Assembly (NCBI RefSeq): GCF_041410465.1
Contig: NZ_CP166961.1
Coordinates: forward strand, 2,666,001 to 2,730,000
Source: Thalassotalea sp. 273M-4
Lineage (GTDB): Bacteria > Pseudomonadota > Gammaproteobacteria > Enterobacterales > Alteromonadaceae
Direction of reading: 5' to 3'
DNA: 64,000 nt
The position numbers and the translations under genes are program-made. Each line of letters opens with the position of its first letter. Position 1 is the first letter of the stretch. This document shows, piece by piece, positions 7,369 to 17,508 of the stretch. The notes under the pieces were generated by a model, which was not told where the DNA came from, made no database searches, and was given only the letters and a program-made list of their open reading frames with translations.

Positions 7369-7743
7369 TTAGTTTTGTTGAACCGCCTGCTTGACCCGAA
7401 ATAAGGTAAATACTTCGCCACTAACAAGGTGTTGATATTTGAATACCTCTTCACTTAACTCAATGATTTTATAGGCATGATAGTTTTCTTCATCTTCCAT
7501 ATCGGCCGCATAATGCTTGCCATCAACGACCTCTTCTTCGGTGATTGTAAAGTGAATATCACCAACCAATCCCCAACTGCCAATTTCACTGACTTGCTCG
7601 CTTAAATGCCCATCTAAATGGAAGGTATAGAAGGTAAATAGAAAGCGACCATCAATGCTCATTTCAGCCAATTCGCTGTAGCTGTGCTCACCATCTTTGC
7701 CGCCACGATGCCATTTACCGACTAATAAACTTCGATGATACAT
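7369..7743 (-). CDS. Uncharacterised protein (124 residues)
   Basis: The ATG at 7743 has AGGA about nine bases upstream and gives MYHRSLLVGKWHRGG. A longer frame to 7839 would add a hydrophobic stretch without a spaced ribosome site, so I prefer 7743. The protein looks like a small beta-barrel: alternating strands such as SYSELAEMSIDGRFLFTFYTF, IGSWGLVGDIHFTITEEEV and FKYQHLVSGEVFTLFRV. The pattern resembles lipocalin-like domains that begin with a GKW motif. Function unknown. It is divergent from the S9 peptidase gene. Confidence 0.65.
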   Translation of the reverse strand: MYHRSLLVGKWHRGGKDGEHSYSELAEMSIDGRFLFTFYTFHLDGHLSEQVSEIGSWGLVGDIHFTITEEEVVDGKHYAADMEDEENYHAYKIIELSEEVFKYQHLVSGEVFTLFRVKQAVQQN

Positions 7744-7917
7744 ATTCTTTTTCCTAAGCTCTAAGCTGACTTTTAAGCAGATTAACAAAACTGACGAAAA
7801 GATGTTGGTTAAAAACCGAAAAAACACGCTAAATTGCATGTTTTCTGGGTTATTGAGTTGATTTGAGCAATCAAACTTAGTGATAATCTACCCACAATAA
7901 ATCAACAATACCCGATT

Positions 7918-10785
7918 ATGTTTCAAATTCAGTTTAACCGACTCACCTCTTTGCTTGCTGCTACGCTGTTATGCATAGGCTTAAACGCTTACGCAAACGA
8001 GACAAAGCGAGCTTTAACCCTGCCCGATATTATGCAGTTTAACCACATCGAGAACGCCACCATCAGTGATGATGGCAAATGGATATCTTATTTAACCAAA
8101 CAAGATCGTGGTAACAGTGTTTTTCATCTACAAGCGGTTGAGGGCACTGAGCATTTTAAGATTGACCATGGTATTAAAGGCACGTTAAGCAAAGATGGAC
8201 GTTATTTAGCGGTTGAAGTAAGCCAAGATTTACTGACCAAAGAGCAAGCCACTGAGAAAGAAAAAAAGGCCTTTTTAAACGATTTGGTGGTGATTGATTT
8301 AGCCACCGCTAAGGAGCAAAAATTTAACGCCATTGAAGCGTATGCCCTTAGCGATGTAGCGGGTTTTATCGCCTTTACTCAAAAGCGTGACCACAGCAAA
8401 AAACCAGAAGATGCGTCAGAGCAAGAGCAAACTAATCATGAGCCCGCACAAGACAAACCTGAGCAAGAAGCATTATTTAACAGCAAACGTATAGGCTACG
8501 ATTTAACCTTGGTGAACTTAGCAAACCAATGGCAAAACAAAATTAATGATGTTGATGCGTTTGCCTTTTCTCCTGTCGATAACTTGCTGGTATACAGCCA
8601 ATCAACCGAACACGGTAACTTAAACGGTTTGTTTGCGCTTAACTTAAGCAAAGAAACTAACAAAGCAACCGACAAAGCCGTAGATGCCAGTGTAGAGCTG
8701 CAACCAAGTCAAATTTTGGCTTTAAACAACAGCAGTTTTGAACATTTAAGTTTTAGTCATAACGGCCGTTACTTAGCGTTTTTACAAGGCGACTTTAGCC
8801 ATAAAATTAAAACCCGTGAGCACAATTTACACCTTTGGTCGGTGCCCACCAAAACGCTAAAAAACATCGCGTATGACAGCGCTAACTGGTTTATCTCTAA
8901 TGTCAACAAACTGACTTGGAGCCAAGATAATGAGCGTTTGTTTTTTGGTTTTAAAGCGCAACAAGCCAAGCCAGTCACTGTCGATACCAACATAGCGTCT
9001 GAAGAAGATTTATATGATACAAAAAAAATGGTTGCTAAGCGTAATTTACAAATTTGGCACGGTGACGATGCGCTGATAAAAACCAATGAAAAGCATCAAT
9101 TAAAACAAGATAAAAAGCATTTTTATACCGCCGTCTATCACCTTGACGATGATCGTTTAGTACACTTAGCCGATAAACAAGTAAGGCAGGTTAAAGCCAG
9201 CAATAATAGCCACGCGGTTATTGGCTCTAGCGACTTAAATTACCGTAAGTTACGCACATGGGAAGGCTTTTTTAATGACTATTATGTGATTGACTTAGAA
9301 GATGGTCGTAAAACCCAAATCGCCGAAAAATTAGCAAGTAGGCAGGTAAAACTGGACGATTCGGGTCGATATGCGGCGTTTTATCAAGACGGCGATATTT
9401 GGGCTTACGATGTTAAGCGTCAAAAGCGCATCAACTTAACCCAAGACTTAGCCACACAATTTGCCAATGAAGATCATGATTACCCAAGCAAACCACCAGG
9501 TTATGGTATTGCTGGTTGGGTTAAAGGTCAGGATGCGGTTTTGGCGTACGACAAATTCGACATTTGGTGGCTTAGTCTTAACCCGAAAGAATCAACGTGT
9601 TTAACCTGCGACATGGGCCGGGTCAACGCATTACAGTTTCGCATTAATGACTTTGATAAAGAGCAAGACTTTTTCAAACCAGACGCCACCTTATTATTAA
9701 CAAGCTACAATGATGAGGCTAAAAATTATGGTTTTTACTCGCTGAGTCTAGATAACCATACATTAACCAAGTTACGTGAAGAAAATAAAAAGTTTCGTTT
9801 TATCGCCAAAGCAAAAGAGAGCGACACATTATTATTTACTCGAGAAGACTTTAACGAATACCCAGATCTTTGGGTATCGGATTTAAACCCTGCGAACGGG
9901 GTAAAGCTCACGGCGGTTAACCCACAAAAAGAGCAATTCTTATGGGGCCAAGCTGAACTTGTGCAGTGGCACTCTTCGATGGGCGTAAAACACCAAGGGG
10001 TATTAATTAAGCCGGCAAACTATGTTGAAGGGGTTAAATACCCTGTTGTTGTATATTACTACCGTAAGTTCTCGCAGCGCCTATACGAGTTTAACCAAAT
10101 GAAGGTTAATCATCGCCCTAATTTCCCTTATTACAGTTCAAATGGCTATGCCATTTTCTTACCCGATGTACATTTTGAAGTAGGTACGCCCGGCCACTCT
10201 ACCAATAAGTCCATTTTACCGGGGATCCAAAAAATCATCGACATGGGGGTTGCCGATAAAAACGCCATAGGTTTACATGGGCACAGTTGGAGTGGCTATC
10301 AGACGTTGCATGCCATTACTCAAACCGATGTTTTTGCCGCAGCGGTTTCTGGGGCTCCGGTATCGAATATGACCAGTGCCTATTCTGGCATTCGCTTAGG
10401 TACCGGGCTTGCGAGACAGTTTCAATATGAACAAGGTCAGTCTCGTATTGGCGCCAGCTTATTTGAGCGACGTGATTTGTATATTGAAAACTCACCGGTA
10501 TTTTTTGCTGACAGGATCAATACCCCGTTGTTGATCCAATTTGGTGATATTGATGATGCCGTACCGTGGCAACAAGGCATAGAAATGTACTTGGCCATGC
10601 GCCGACTCAATAAAAACGTTATTATGCTGCAATATGAGGGTGAGCCTCATCACTTGAAGAAATACCCAAATAAAGTTGATTATTCTATTAAGATGAAAGA
10701 ATACTTTGATCATTATTTAAAAGGTAAACCTGCGCCACTTTGGATGACAGAAGGCGAACCTTATCAACAAGCTAAGCAAGATTAA
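7918..10785 (+). CDS. Secreted S9-family serine peptidase (prolyl oligopeptidase type)
   Basis: 955 residues. A signal peptide (about 1-27, ending AYANE) directs export. A long beta-propeller region (about 30-680) contains several WSQD or LSFSHNGRYLAF-type repeats, followed by an alpha/beta-hydrolase domain. The catalytic Ser is 790 in GHSWSG, the Asp is in GDIDDAVPW (879 or 880) and the His is at 911/912 in EPHHL. Known of the family: cleavage of short peptides, often after Pro or small residues. An insertion rich in Glu/Gln (about 160-180) looks disordered. Followed by a strong terminator, so transcribed alone. Confidence 0.93.
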   Translation: MFQIQFNRLTSLLAATLLCIGLNAYANETKRALTLPDIMQFNHIENATISDDGKWISYLTKQDRGNSVFHLQAVEGTEHFKIDHGIKGTLSKDGRYLAVEVSQDLLTKEQATEKEKKAFLNDLVVIDLATAKEQKFNAIEAYALSDVAGFIAFTQKRDHSKKPEDASEQEQTNHEPAQDKPEQEALFNSKRIGYDLTLVNLANQWQNKINDVDAFAFSPVDNLLVYSQSTEHGNLNGLFALNLSKETNKATDKAVDASVELQPSQILALNNSSFEHLSFSHNGRYLAFLQGDFSHKIKTREHNLHLWSVPTKTLKNIAYDSANWFISNVNKLTWSQDNERLFFGFKAQQAKPVTVDTNIASEEDLYDTKKMVAKRNLQIWHGDDALIKTNEKHQLKQDKKHFYTAVYHLDDDRLVHLADKQVRQVKASNNSHAVIGSSDLNYRKLRTWEGFFNDYYVIDLEDGRKTQIAEKLASRQVKLDDSGRYAAFYQDGDIWAYDVKRQKRINLTQDLATQFANEDHDYPSKPPGYGIAGWVKGQDAVLAYDKFDIWWLSLNPKESTCLTCDMGRVNALQFRINDFDKEQDFFKPDATLLLTSYNDEAKNYGFYSLSLDNHTLTKLREENKKFRFIAKAKESDTLLFTREDFNEYPDLWVSDLNPANGVKLTAVNPQKEQFLWGQAELVQWHSSMGVKHQGVLIKPANYVEGVKYPVVVYYYRKFSQRLYEFNQMKVNHRPNFPYYSSNGYAIFLPDVHFEVGTPGHSTNKSILPGIQKIIDMGVADKNAIGLHGHSWSGYQTLHAITQTDVFAAAVSGAPVSNMTSAYSGIRLGTGLARQFQYEQGQSRIGASLFERRDLYIENSPVFFADRINTPLLIQFGDIDDAVPWQQGIEMYLAMRRLNKNVIMLQYEGEPHHLKKYPNKVDYSIKMKEYFDHYLKGKPAPLWMTEGEPYQQAKQD

Positions 10786-10792
10786 CAACAGC

Positions 10793-10825
10793 AAAACCGC
10801 CAGCTATCTGGCGGTTTTTATTTTG
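10793..10825 (+). terminator. Rho-independent terminator of the S9 peptidase gene
   Basis: The stem AAAACCGCCAG / CTGGCGGTTTT with a four-base loop is followed by TATTTTG, starting eight bases after the stop codon. Confidence 0.9.
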
Positions 10826-11136
10826 CCAAAAAATAAATAGGCCGAGTCAATTTAACCTGACACATCATGCCTTAATAGCGAAAAGAGCATGCGATAATCG
10901 CGCATATTGTGGCGCCCAATACGGCTCTAAATGCAACTGTAAATGCGACTTTAAATTCGGCTCTTTGTCGAAGCAATGTGGATGTTTTACAGACGTTTAG
11001 TCAAGCTTACAAAAGGGCTATAACGCGCTTTTTTAATTCGCAGATTCAATCCGTAATTTCAATACGTATGGTAGGAAGTTTATGGCTTAGGGCGTTGCGC
11101 CTCTGCTCACATTTTGCTGCAAGCAGAGGGCTTTAA
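10826..11136. other. Intergenic stretch, no gene supported
   Basis: The plus strand has a 75-codon open frame at 10909-11136, but its start is a low-complexity run of AAT/GCT-type codons (NTALNATVNATLNSAL) with no ribosome site. It lies convergent to panP. I see no RNA gene or clear hairpin terminator here. Confidence 0.5.
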
Positions 11137-12792
11137 TCAATCATTTTTAGTGGGGATAAAACTCAAGAGCTGAGGGAAAAACTTTCGACTTTCTTTCGCC
11201 AATTGAACTTGTTCTTCTAATACATCTTGCAGAATTTGCTCATTGGTTAAAGGATTCGCGAGCACAACCCGAAAAACCAAGGTCTTACGACCATCGTATT
11301 TGGCCACTTCAATACGGGTACGGGAAACAAACGATTTACCATTTTCACGTTGGCGCTTTTGAATAAACTTAGTCAAACTGTCTAACTTCACATTAATTTT
11401 AAGCGCGGTTTCTTTGTCAGCAGACTCTAAGTATTGTTGCACTTCGTGCGGTACATAGCGATAGGTTAACAAACACAGTTCTGGCTCAGAAATCAGTTCA
11501 AAGTCTGGGTGCGCTTTAATCAAGTTGGCAAAGTATTTAGCCTTTTCAATGCTCTGGTCAATCAGCATTTCATAGCCAAGACGAGAAATAATATGCAAAC
11601 TTGCATACACCATCATGGCCATGCCAGGGCGAGATCCTTCAAGGGTATGGCTACCCAAATCTTTTGAACCTCGACGCAAAATATATTCGGCATGATGTTC
11701 AATCGAAGCAACCGCCGATGGATTCTTAAATACCACCAAGCCCGCGCCCATAGGCACATACATTTGCTTATGCGCATCAATGGTGACAGAATCGGCCAGC
11801 TCTACCCCATCAAGTAAGTTACGATGGGTCTTCGATAACAAGGTCGCACCACCCCAAGCCGCATCAACATGAAAATGACATTGATACTTTTTAGCAATCG
11901 CCGCCATCTCCTTTAATGGGTCAATATTCCCGGTTTCTGTGGTACCCGCAACGCCGACAATCGCCATGACTTTAATGTTTTGCTGTTGCAAGCGTTCACA
12001 TGTTTGTTCAAGTTCATTTAAATCAATGCGGTTATTCGCATCGGTTTTTATCGCAATAACGTTCTCACGACCAATACCTAAAACATCGGCGGCTTTCTTT
12101 AAAGAGTAATGACCACGAGCTGACACCAATACAGCCAAACCTTGGTAATTATAATGCGCTAACGCTTTATGTAGGCCTTGATTGGCGACCCCAGTGAAGT
12201 CCCCTTGTGGCTTTAATAAAGTGTTTCGAGCCACCCATAACGCGGTAATATTGGCAACCGTACCACCAGAGCAAAAGGCCCCAAGAGAGCTGTTAGCATT
12301 GTGCATCCACTGCTGGTAGAAGTCTTCGCTGTTGCTATAAACAAGTCGGTGCATCATACCAAGAACCTGACGTTCAAGTGGGGTAAATGCTTTTGACGTT
12401 TCTATTTTTACCAAGTTTTGGTTTAACCCTGTCATTAATTTTGACAGCGGTAATAAGAAATACGGCAATGCCGATGTCATATGACCAATAAAGCTTGGCG
12501 AAGAAGTATGAACAGATTGAGAAATTAATTTTTCCAACAAGTGATGGGTATGATCCGACACATAAGTAGGCTGTTCAGGAATAGAAGAATGAGCAAAATC
12601 TTTTTCAATTTCGCTCAAAGGCTTGTCTGTTGCGACAATATGATTAGCCAAAAATCCATTTAGATTTTGAGATATTTCAGCTTCTATTTTACTTAACGTC
12701 GAGTCAGGGGCTTCTGGGATTGTAAAAATCCGCATCATGGATTCATACGTTGCCTCAGCCGGACGCTTATTATCAAAAGAATCTACCATCAT
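11137..12792 (-). CDS. panP: PLP-dependent aspartate 1-decarboxylase PanP
   Basis: 551 residues, a group II pyridoxal-phosphate decarboxylase. Seen: FCSGGTVANITALWVARN (cofactor phosphate region), HFHVDAAWGGATLLS (the Asp that contacts the pyridine nitrogen), and TIDAHKQMYVPMG with the Schiff-base Lys342. PanP in Vibrio and Alteromonadales converts L-aspartate to beta-alanine for pantothenate, replacing the pyruvoyl enzyme PanD. Length and N-terminus (FTIPEAPDSTLSKIE) match that subgroup rather than GadB. ATG at 12792, with a second in-frame ATG right after it. It might also act on glutamate. Confidence 0.85.
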   Translation of the reverse strand: MMVDSFDNKRPAEATYESMMRIFTIPEAPDSTLSKIEAEISQNLNGFLANHIVATDKPLSEIEKDFAHSSIPEQPTYVSDHTHHLLEKLISQSVHTSSPSFIGHMTSALPYFLLPLSKLMTGLNQNLVKIETSKAFTPLERQVLGMMHRLVYSNSEDFYQQWMHNANSSLGAFCSGGTVANITALWVARNTLLKPQGDFTGVANQGLHKALAHYNYQGLAVLVSARGHYSLKKAADVLGIGRENVIAIKTDANNRIDLNELEQTCERLQQQNIKVMAIVGVAGTTETGNIDPLKEMAAIAKKYQCHFHVDAAWGGATLLSKTHRNLLDGVELADSVTIDAHKQMYVPMGAGLVVFKNPSAVASIEHHAEYILRRGSKDLGSHTLEGSRPGMAMMVYASLHIISRLGYEMLIDQSIEKAKYFANLIKAHPDFELISEPELCLLTYRYVPHEVQQYLESADKETALKINVKLDSLTKFIQKRQRENGKSFVSRTRIEVAKYDGRKTLVFRVVLANPLTNEQILQDVLEEQVQLAKESRKFFPQLLSFIPTKND

Positions 12793-12952
12793 TTAACTTT
12801 AAAAATATTGCATTTTCATACGAAAAAAAATTATCGCTATAATACTCTTTTTTTTTCACTATTGTGAAAAAAATCGTATATAGACCAATTGCTCGGGCCG
12901 ATTAACCCCGTTTATTCGACTTTTTATATCAACAAAAGATGACTAATGTGGA

Positions 12953-13612
12953 TTATCGAGTTAGCACTAATTGCCAACATTTTTGCCCACTCGCTAAGTA
13001 TTTCGCTTCAAATGGGGTTAGAGGCGTTTGTTCAGGCACCGGTTTTATCTCACTTTGCCAACCACATATTTTGGCCGCAAACTCAAATTCTTGCAGATAC
13101 AATAACCAGTTACTTCGAAGCTCAAGGGTATCGCCAATTTTTAGAATGTAGGGAAAAACCGCACTACCGTGCCATCGACGTTGCACATGTTTTGCTTTAG
13201 GCCATGGGTTTGGATACAAAATATAATGCTTTTGAACCGGCCATTTGGCGTCGACAACCAATCGAAAAAAATCGTTTAAGTCGGCTCGCACCAAGTGAAA
13301 ATTATTGGCTTGCCATTTATCTTCAACCTTTCTTGAAATCCGATCAAACGATTTATCAACACCAATAACCAAGGCATCCGGATTTTGTTCGGCTAAAATA
13401 CGAGTACTTTGGCCAACCCCACAGCAAGAGTCCAAAATAACAGGACCATCAAATGCTTGCACAATCGCGTTGATTTCATCAAATGCCTGCTGAGTGTGCG
13501 TTGATATAGGCTTTTTAAATTCGCTATTTAAGTGTTTTTGCACAATATCTTCAAGGCTTTCATGAATACCCGGTTGATTTGTGACTATCGCTTTTGAATC
13601 ACCAAATGACAT
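12953..13612 (-). CDS. TrmB-like SAM-dependent methyltransferase
   Basis: 219 residues, with a Rossmann SAM-binding motif (ILDSCCGVGQSTRIL, about 59-73), an acidic ribose contact (VIGVDKSFDRI) and the TrmB-type motif YPNPWPKAKHVQRRWHG (about 132-148). TrmB makes 7-methylguanosine at tRNA position 46. The RRWHG ending fits TrmB, but the rest is divergent, and proteobacteria often carry a second copy, so this may be a paralogue with another substrate. Its ATG overlaps the stop of the upstream permease gene (TAATG), so translation of the two is probably coupled. Confidence 0.75.
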   Translation of the reverse strand: MSFGDSKAIVTNQPGIHESLEDIVQKHLNSEFKKPISTHTQQAFDEINAIVQAFDGPVILDSCCGVGQSTRILAEQNPDALVIGVDKSFDRISRKVEDKWQANNFHLVRADLNDFFRLVVDAKWPVQKHYILYPNPWPKAKHVQRRWHGSAVFPYILKIGDTLELRSNWLLYLQEFEFAAKICGWQSEIKPVPEQTPLTPFEAKYLASGQKCWQLVLTR

Positions 13613-14385
13613 TACGTTCTTAAACCTATACCTTTTGAAATTAAATACATGGCGATGGCGTATAAACTCACAATAAACACCCCTATGACCGAAAATGCTA
13701 CCGTTAAGCTTACATCTGAAATGCCTAAAAATCCGTAACGAAATGCATTAACCATATACACAATCGGATTAATTTGCGACACCCCTTGCCAAAATTCTGG
13801 CAACAAAGAGATAGAGTAAAATACCCCACCTAAATAGGTCAGCGGTGTTAACACAAATGTAGGAATAATCGAAATGTCATCAAAACTGCCTGCAAATACC
13901 GCATTAATTAAGCCTCCTAAGGCAAACACTGCAGAGGTTAAGCACACGGTAACGACAATCACCGCCAAATTATGAATTTGAATATCAACAAACAATAAGG
14001 ATATTAAGGTGACAATCAAACCCACCAGCATACCTCTGGCCATACCGCCACCAACATAGCCTGCAACAATAACCCAGTTGGGAACCGGTGCAACCAACAT
14101 TTCTTCGACGTTTCGTTGCCATTTTGCGCTAAAAAATGACGACGCTACATTTGAGTAAGAGTTGGTGATCACCGACATCATGATCAAACCGGGAACAATA
14201 AATGACATATAATCAAAGCCCCCCATCTCACCAATTCGCGAACCAATTAACGAGCCAAAAATAACAAAATATAAACTGATGGTGATCGCTGGTGGGACCA
14301 ATGTTTGCACCCAAATACGCATAAAACGATGCACTTCTTTATGCAAAATAGATGATAACGCAACACGATTGCGAGAAGCCGTCAT
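13612..14385 (-). CDS. yadH: ABC-2 type transporter permease
   Basis: The ATG at 14385 follows the ATPase stop by one base and has AAGGAG at good spacing; a longer frame to 14430 lacks this. About 257 residues with six hydrophobic segments typical of ABC-2 exporters, and the motifs WVQTLVPPAITISLYFVIFG, FIVPGLIMMSVI, EEMLVAPVPNW and VFYSISLLPEFW. It closely resembles E. coli YadH. Substrate unknown; the family exports drugs, lipids or polysaccharides. It works with the ATPase encoded just upstream. Confidence 0.9.
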   Translation of the reverse strand: MTASRNRVALSSILHKEVHRFMRIWVQTLVPPAITISLYFVIFGSLIGSRIGEMGGFDYMSFIVPGLIMMSVITNSYSNVASSFFSAKWQRNVEEMLVAPVPNWVIVAGYVGGGMARGMLVGLIVTLISLLFVDIQIHNLAVIVVTVCLTSAVFALGGLINAVFAGSFDDISIIPTFVLTPLTYLGGVFYSISLLPEFWQGVSQINPIVYMVNAFRYGFLGISDVSLTVAFSVIGVFIVSLYAIAMYLISKGIGLRT

Positions 14386-14386
14386 A

Positions 14387-15325
14387 TTATTTGTCTCCTT
14401 CTTGGCCTTTACCGGCAACCAAATGCACAAAAAGCTCTTCTAAACGGTTGGATTTATTACGCATACTTTTTACTTCGACCCCTTGTGCAGACAATTGGGC
14501 AAAGACTTGGTTAATGCTTTTTTCTTTATCGATGTCTACCTCTAAGGTATGGTCATCTCGACGCCTTAAGGTATAACCATCGAGGCTCAGCTCTTGATTT
14601 GATGGAGATAACGGCTCAATATCCAACACAAACGTCTCAAGGTGCAGTTTGGCTAACAGCGACTTCATGGTGGTGTTTTCAACAATTTGACCGGCATCGA
14701 TGATCGCAATATTACGACAAAGCATTTCTGCTTCTTCTAAATAATGGGTGGTTAAGATGATGGTCATCCCTTGCTCATTGAGCTCTCGCAAGTAATCCCA
14801 CATATGACGACGTAATTCGATATCGACCCCTGCGGTAGGTTCATCTAAAATCAATACTTTAGGTTCATGCATTAGGGCGCGAGCGATCATTAACCGACGC
14901 TTCATCCCGCCAGATAAATTACGCGACGGTTCATTGCGTTTTTGCCAAAGATCTAATTGGGTCAAATACTTTTTCGCACGCTCATGCGCTTCGTTTCTCT
15001 CAACACCATAATAACCGGCTTGATTGACCAAAATTTTTAAAGGTGCTTCAAACTGGTTAAAATTAAATTCTTGTGGCACTAGGCCTAAATAACTTTTCGC
15101 TAGGTCCAATTCGCGGTCAATATCATGACCAAAGACTTTAACAGTGCCCGCTGTTTTATTGACTAACGAAGTGATCACGCCAATGGTGGTCGACTTACCA
15201 GCCCCATTTGGCCCAAGAAGAGCAAAAAAGTCGCCTTTTTCGACCGTCAAATCGATGCCTTTGACGGCTTCAAAGCCACCTTTATATGTTTTTTTTAATC
15301 CCGAGATTTCAAGGGCTGGTAGCAT
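14387..15325 (-). CDS. yadG: ABC transporter ATP-binding protein
   Basis: 312 residues. Walker A GPNGAGKST (about 38-46), a Q-loop in LVPQEFN, the signature LSGGMKRR (about 138-145), Walker B LILDEPTAGVD and switch His in ILTTHYLEEAE are all intact. The C-terminal 80 residues form the accessory domain seen in YadG-like and drug-exporter ATPases. It is the first gene of yadG-yadH-trmB-like, all translated from the minus strand with one-base gaps or overlaps. Confidence 0.92.
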   Translation of the reverse strand: MLPALEISGLKKTYKGGFEAVKGIDLTVEKGDFFALLGPNGAGKSTTIGVITSLVNKTAGTVKVFGHDIDRELDLAKSYLGLVPQEFNFNQFEAPLKILVNQAGYYGVERNEAHERAKKYLTQLDLWQKRNEPSRNLSGGMKRRLMIARALMHEPKVLILDEPTAGVDIELRRHMWDYLRELNEQGMTIILTTHYLEEAEMLCRNIAIIDAGQIVENTTMKSLLAKLHLETFVLDIEPLSPSNQELSLDGYTLRRRDDHTLEVDIDKEKSINQVFAQLSAQGVEVKSMRNKSNRLEELFVHLVAGKGQEGDK

Positions 15326-15504
15326 ACATTATTCCTAAATTATTTATGGTTTTGTCCAAGCCAATAATGGGTCTTCAGCAAAGCCGGTTAGGCCTCTGAT
15401 TTTAATCTCTTTTATATAAGGGCTAGGAATTAAAAATCAAGTCTGACCTTATCGTGATAAACTGACATAAGTGACGACAAAATTCTTTTATGCTTTAGAC
15501 CACG

Positions 15505-15993
15505 ATGATAAACAAACGTAATTTACAACAGGCTTTAATTAACCACCTAGAGCTACAACTGGCAAAAACCATGGCATCGGCTGAAACCGCGCGCAAAGCG
15601 GCCATCGACGACCAAAGCAAAGCCGAAACACAATACGACACGTTAGGCCTAGAGGCATCTTACTTAGCGCATGGGCATTCTGAGCGAGCACAGGCACTAA
15701 TCAGCGACATTCAACGCTGTAAAGAAGGGCTTGAACAACTTTCTCGCTCGCCTAAAGTGCAACTAGGCTCTATTGTAGGCATTACCTCAACACTAGATGA
15801 TAGCAAACAAGACGACTACTTTGTCGCACCAGCTGCCGCGGGGTTAGTGCTTTTACAAGAAAACAAACGCATCACGGTGATTACGCCACAGGCGCCCTTA
15901 GCGCAAGCCATTTGGGCTTGCGAGCTTGACGATGAAGTGCGCATTATCAAAAAAGGCCAGCAAATAATCGCCTACATCAGCGAGCTCGACTAA
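15505..15993 (+). CDS. GreA/GreB-like elongation-factor domain protein
   Basis: 162 residues. The N-terminal half is a long helical, probably coiled-coil hairpin (MASAETARKAAIDDQ... to RCKEGLEQL, about 20-80). The C-terminal half (VQLGSIVGITS ... ITVITPQAPLAQAIWACELDDEVRI) follows the Gre C-terminal pattern, where SPLGKALLGKKVGDEV is usual. Gre factors insert their coiled coil into the RNA polymerase secondary channel to rescue stalled complexes. The canonical acidic tip is not obvious, so it may bind polymerase without transcript cleavage. Monocistronic. Confidence 0.6.
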   Translation: MINKRNLQQALINHLELQLAKTMASAETARKAAIDDQSKAETQYDTLGLEASYLAHGHSERAQALISDIQRCKEGLEQLSRSPKVQLGSIVGITSTLDDSKQDDYFVAPAAAGLVLLQENKRITVITPQAPLAQAIWACELDDEVRIIKKGQQIIAYISELD

Positions 15994-16039
15994 GCACTGC
16001 GTCTTTATTGGCTGCTCCTTTACTTGAGCTTATTTAAAG

Positions 16040-17416
16040 TTATTGAGAAAACAAAGCTTTTAATTGCTTAATGTCGACCTGTTTGTCGTCAATTTTGACA
16101 TAAGCCACGTTGTCAGCAAAGACAATGGTAGACTCTACCACACCTGGAAACGAATTAAGTTTAGAAGCCAAAGATTTTGCTTCTTCTTCGTTAGCAAACA
16201 CCACCGAAAAGCTCAGGCTTTTTGAGCGTTGTATTTTTTGCATCCCCAAGGCCAATAAATACCATGTTGCTAAAATAAGAAAACAAAATAAAAATACGTC
16301 ATGGCGGGCAAAGTAACTTTGCATTATGCCACCACACAAACCGCCGGCGAAAGCACCAAAAAACTGGCTCGATGAATACACCCCCATCGCCGTACCTTTT
16401 TGCCCTGCCGGTGAAATTCTTGATAAGTTGGCCGGCATTGTCGCTTCTAAATAATTAAATGCAATAAAGAACAAGACAACAAACGCGGCCATTGAAAAGA
16501 CGCTTAAATGAAATTGCCAAAGCAATAACAAACTGGCCATCATTAATAATATGGCCGCACAAAACACCTGCTTTTCTTTATCTTTTTTAATTGCCCAAAT
16601 CATAAAAGGCACCATGATCACAAAAGACACCAATAAAGCAGGTAAATATAATTGCCAATGTTGTGACACCGCAAAACCAGAGTCAACTAGTAACGGTGGC
16701 AAAGCAACAAACATGGCGGTCATACATAAATGCAAAATAAACACGCCATAGTTCAAACGAAATAACTGTGGGTGAGTAATAAATTGGAACAATTTATTGG
16801 TATTTGCGACATGATCGCCTTTTGGTGCGGTATGAAGTGCACTCGGAACCACAAATAACACCAAAAATATGCCTACAATCGCTAAAATTGCGGTTAACAA
16901 GAATAAACCACTAAGGCCAAACTGAGCGGCCACAATAGGCCCCAGCACCATCGCAAGCGCGAACGATAAACCAATAAACATCCCAATAGTCGCCATGACT
17001 TTGGGCCGTTGTTCTTCTCGACTTAAATCGGCGGCAAGCGCTAAGGTAGCAGAAGCTATGGCGCCCGTACCTTGTAACGCGCGGCCAATGACTACCCCAT
17101 ATACGGAATCAGAAAAAGCCGCCACCAAACTTCCTAAGCAAAATAATAATAAGCCTGAAACGATCACCGGTTTACGACCAAATTTGTCGGATAAAATACC
17201 CATTGGGATTTGTAAAATAGCCTGAGTGAAACCATAGGCACCAATTGCTAAGCCAAGCCAAATGGGGCTATATCCCTCAAGGTGGGTACCGTAAATAGCA
17301 AAAACAGGTAAGATCATAAACAAGCCGATCATTCTCATACCAAATACGGTGGCAAGAGAGAGAGAGGCTTTCTTTTCTGTGCGGTTTAATCCAATAGCAT
17401 TCATATCTTGATTCAT
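16040..17416 (-). CDS. yajR: YajR-like MFS transporter with C-terminal YAM domain
   Basis: About 458 residues from the ATG at 17416, whose MNQDMNAIGLNRTEKK aligns with the start of E. coli YajR; a longer frame to 17437 has no ribosome site. Twelve hydrophobic segments, with motif A GILSDKFGRKPVI and RALQGTGAIASA, precede a soluble C-terminal ferredoxin-like domain (from about residue 395: SFSVVFANEEEAKSLASKLNSFPGVVESTIVF), the hallmark of YajR. Transported substrate unknown; drug-efflux-like by family. It is convergent with the Gre-like gene. Confidence 0.85.
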   Translation of the reverse strand: MNQDMNAIGLNRTEKKASLSLATVFGMRMIGLFMILPVFAIYGTHLEGYSPIWLGLAIGAYGFTQAILQIPMGILSDKFGRKPVIVSGLLLFCLGSLVAAFSDSVYGVVIGRALQGTGAIASATLALAADLSREEQRPKVMATIGMFIGLSFALAMVLGPIVAAQFGLSGLFLLTAILAIVGIFLVLFVVPSALHTAPKGDHVANTNKLFQFITHPQLFRLNYGVFILHLCMTAMFVALPPLLVDSGFAVSQHWQLYLPALLVSFVIMVPFMIWAIKKDKEKQVFCAAILLMMASLLLLWQFHLSVFSMAAFVVLFFIAFNYLEATMPANLSRISPAGQKGTAMGVYSSSQFFGAFAGGLCGGIMQSYFARHDVFLFCFLILATWYLLALGMQKIQRSKSLSFSVVFANEEEAKSLASKLNSFPGVVESTIVFADNVAYVKIDDKQVDIKQLKALFSQ

Positions 17417-17508
17417 TAAAGACAAAAAACAACGCATTTTAACATGCTAGCAGTATAAATCATCCGCTAAACCTTTACAGATTGTAAGATTTACTGATTG
17501 AACACAAA

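Noticed and set aside
10909..11136. 75-codon frame after the S9 peptidase gene
   Set aside because: Low-complexity start, no ribosome site, convergent to panP; looks like chance.
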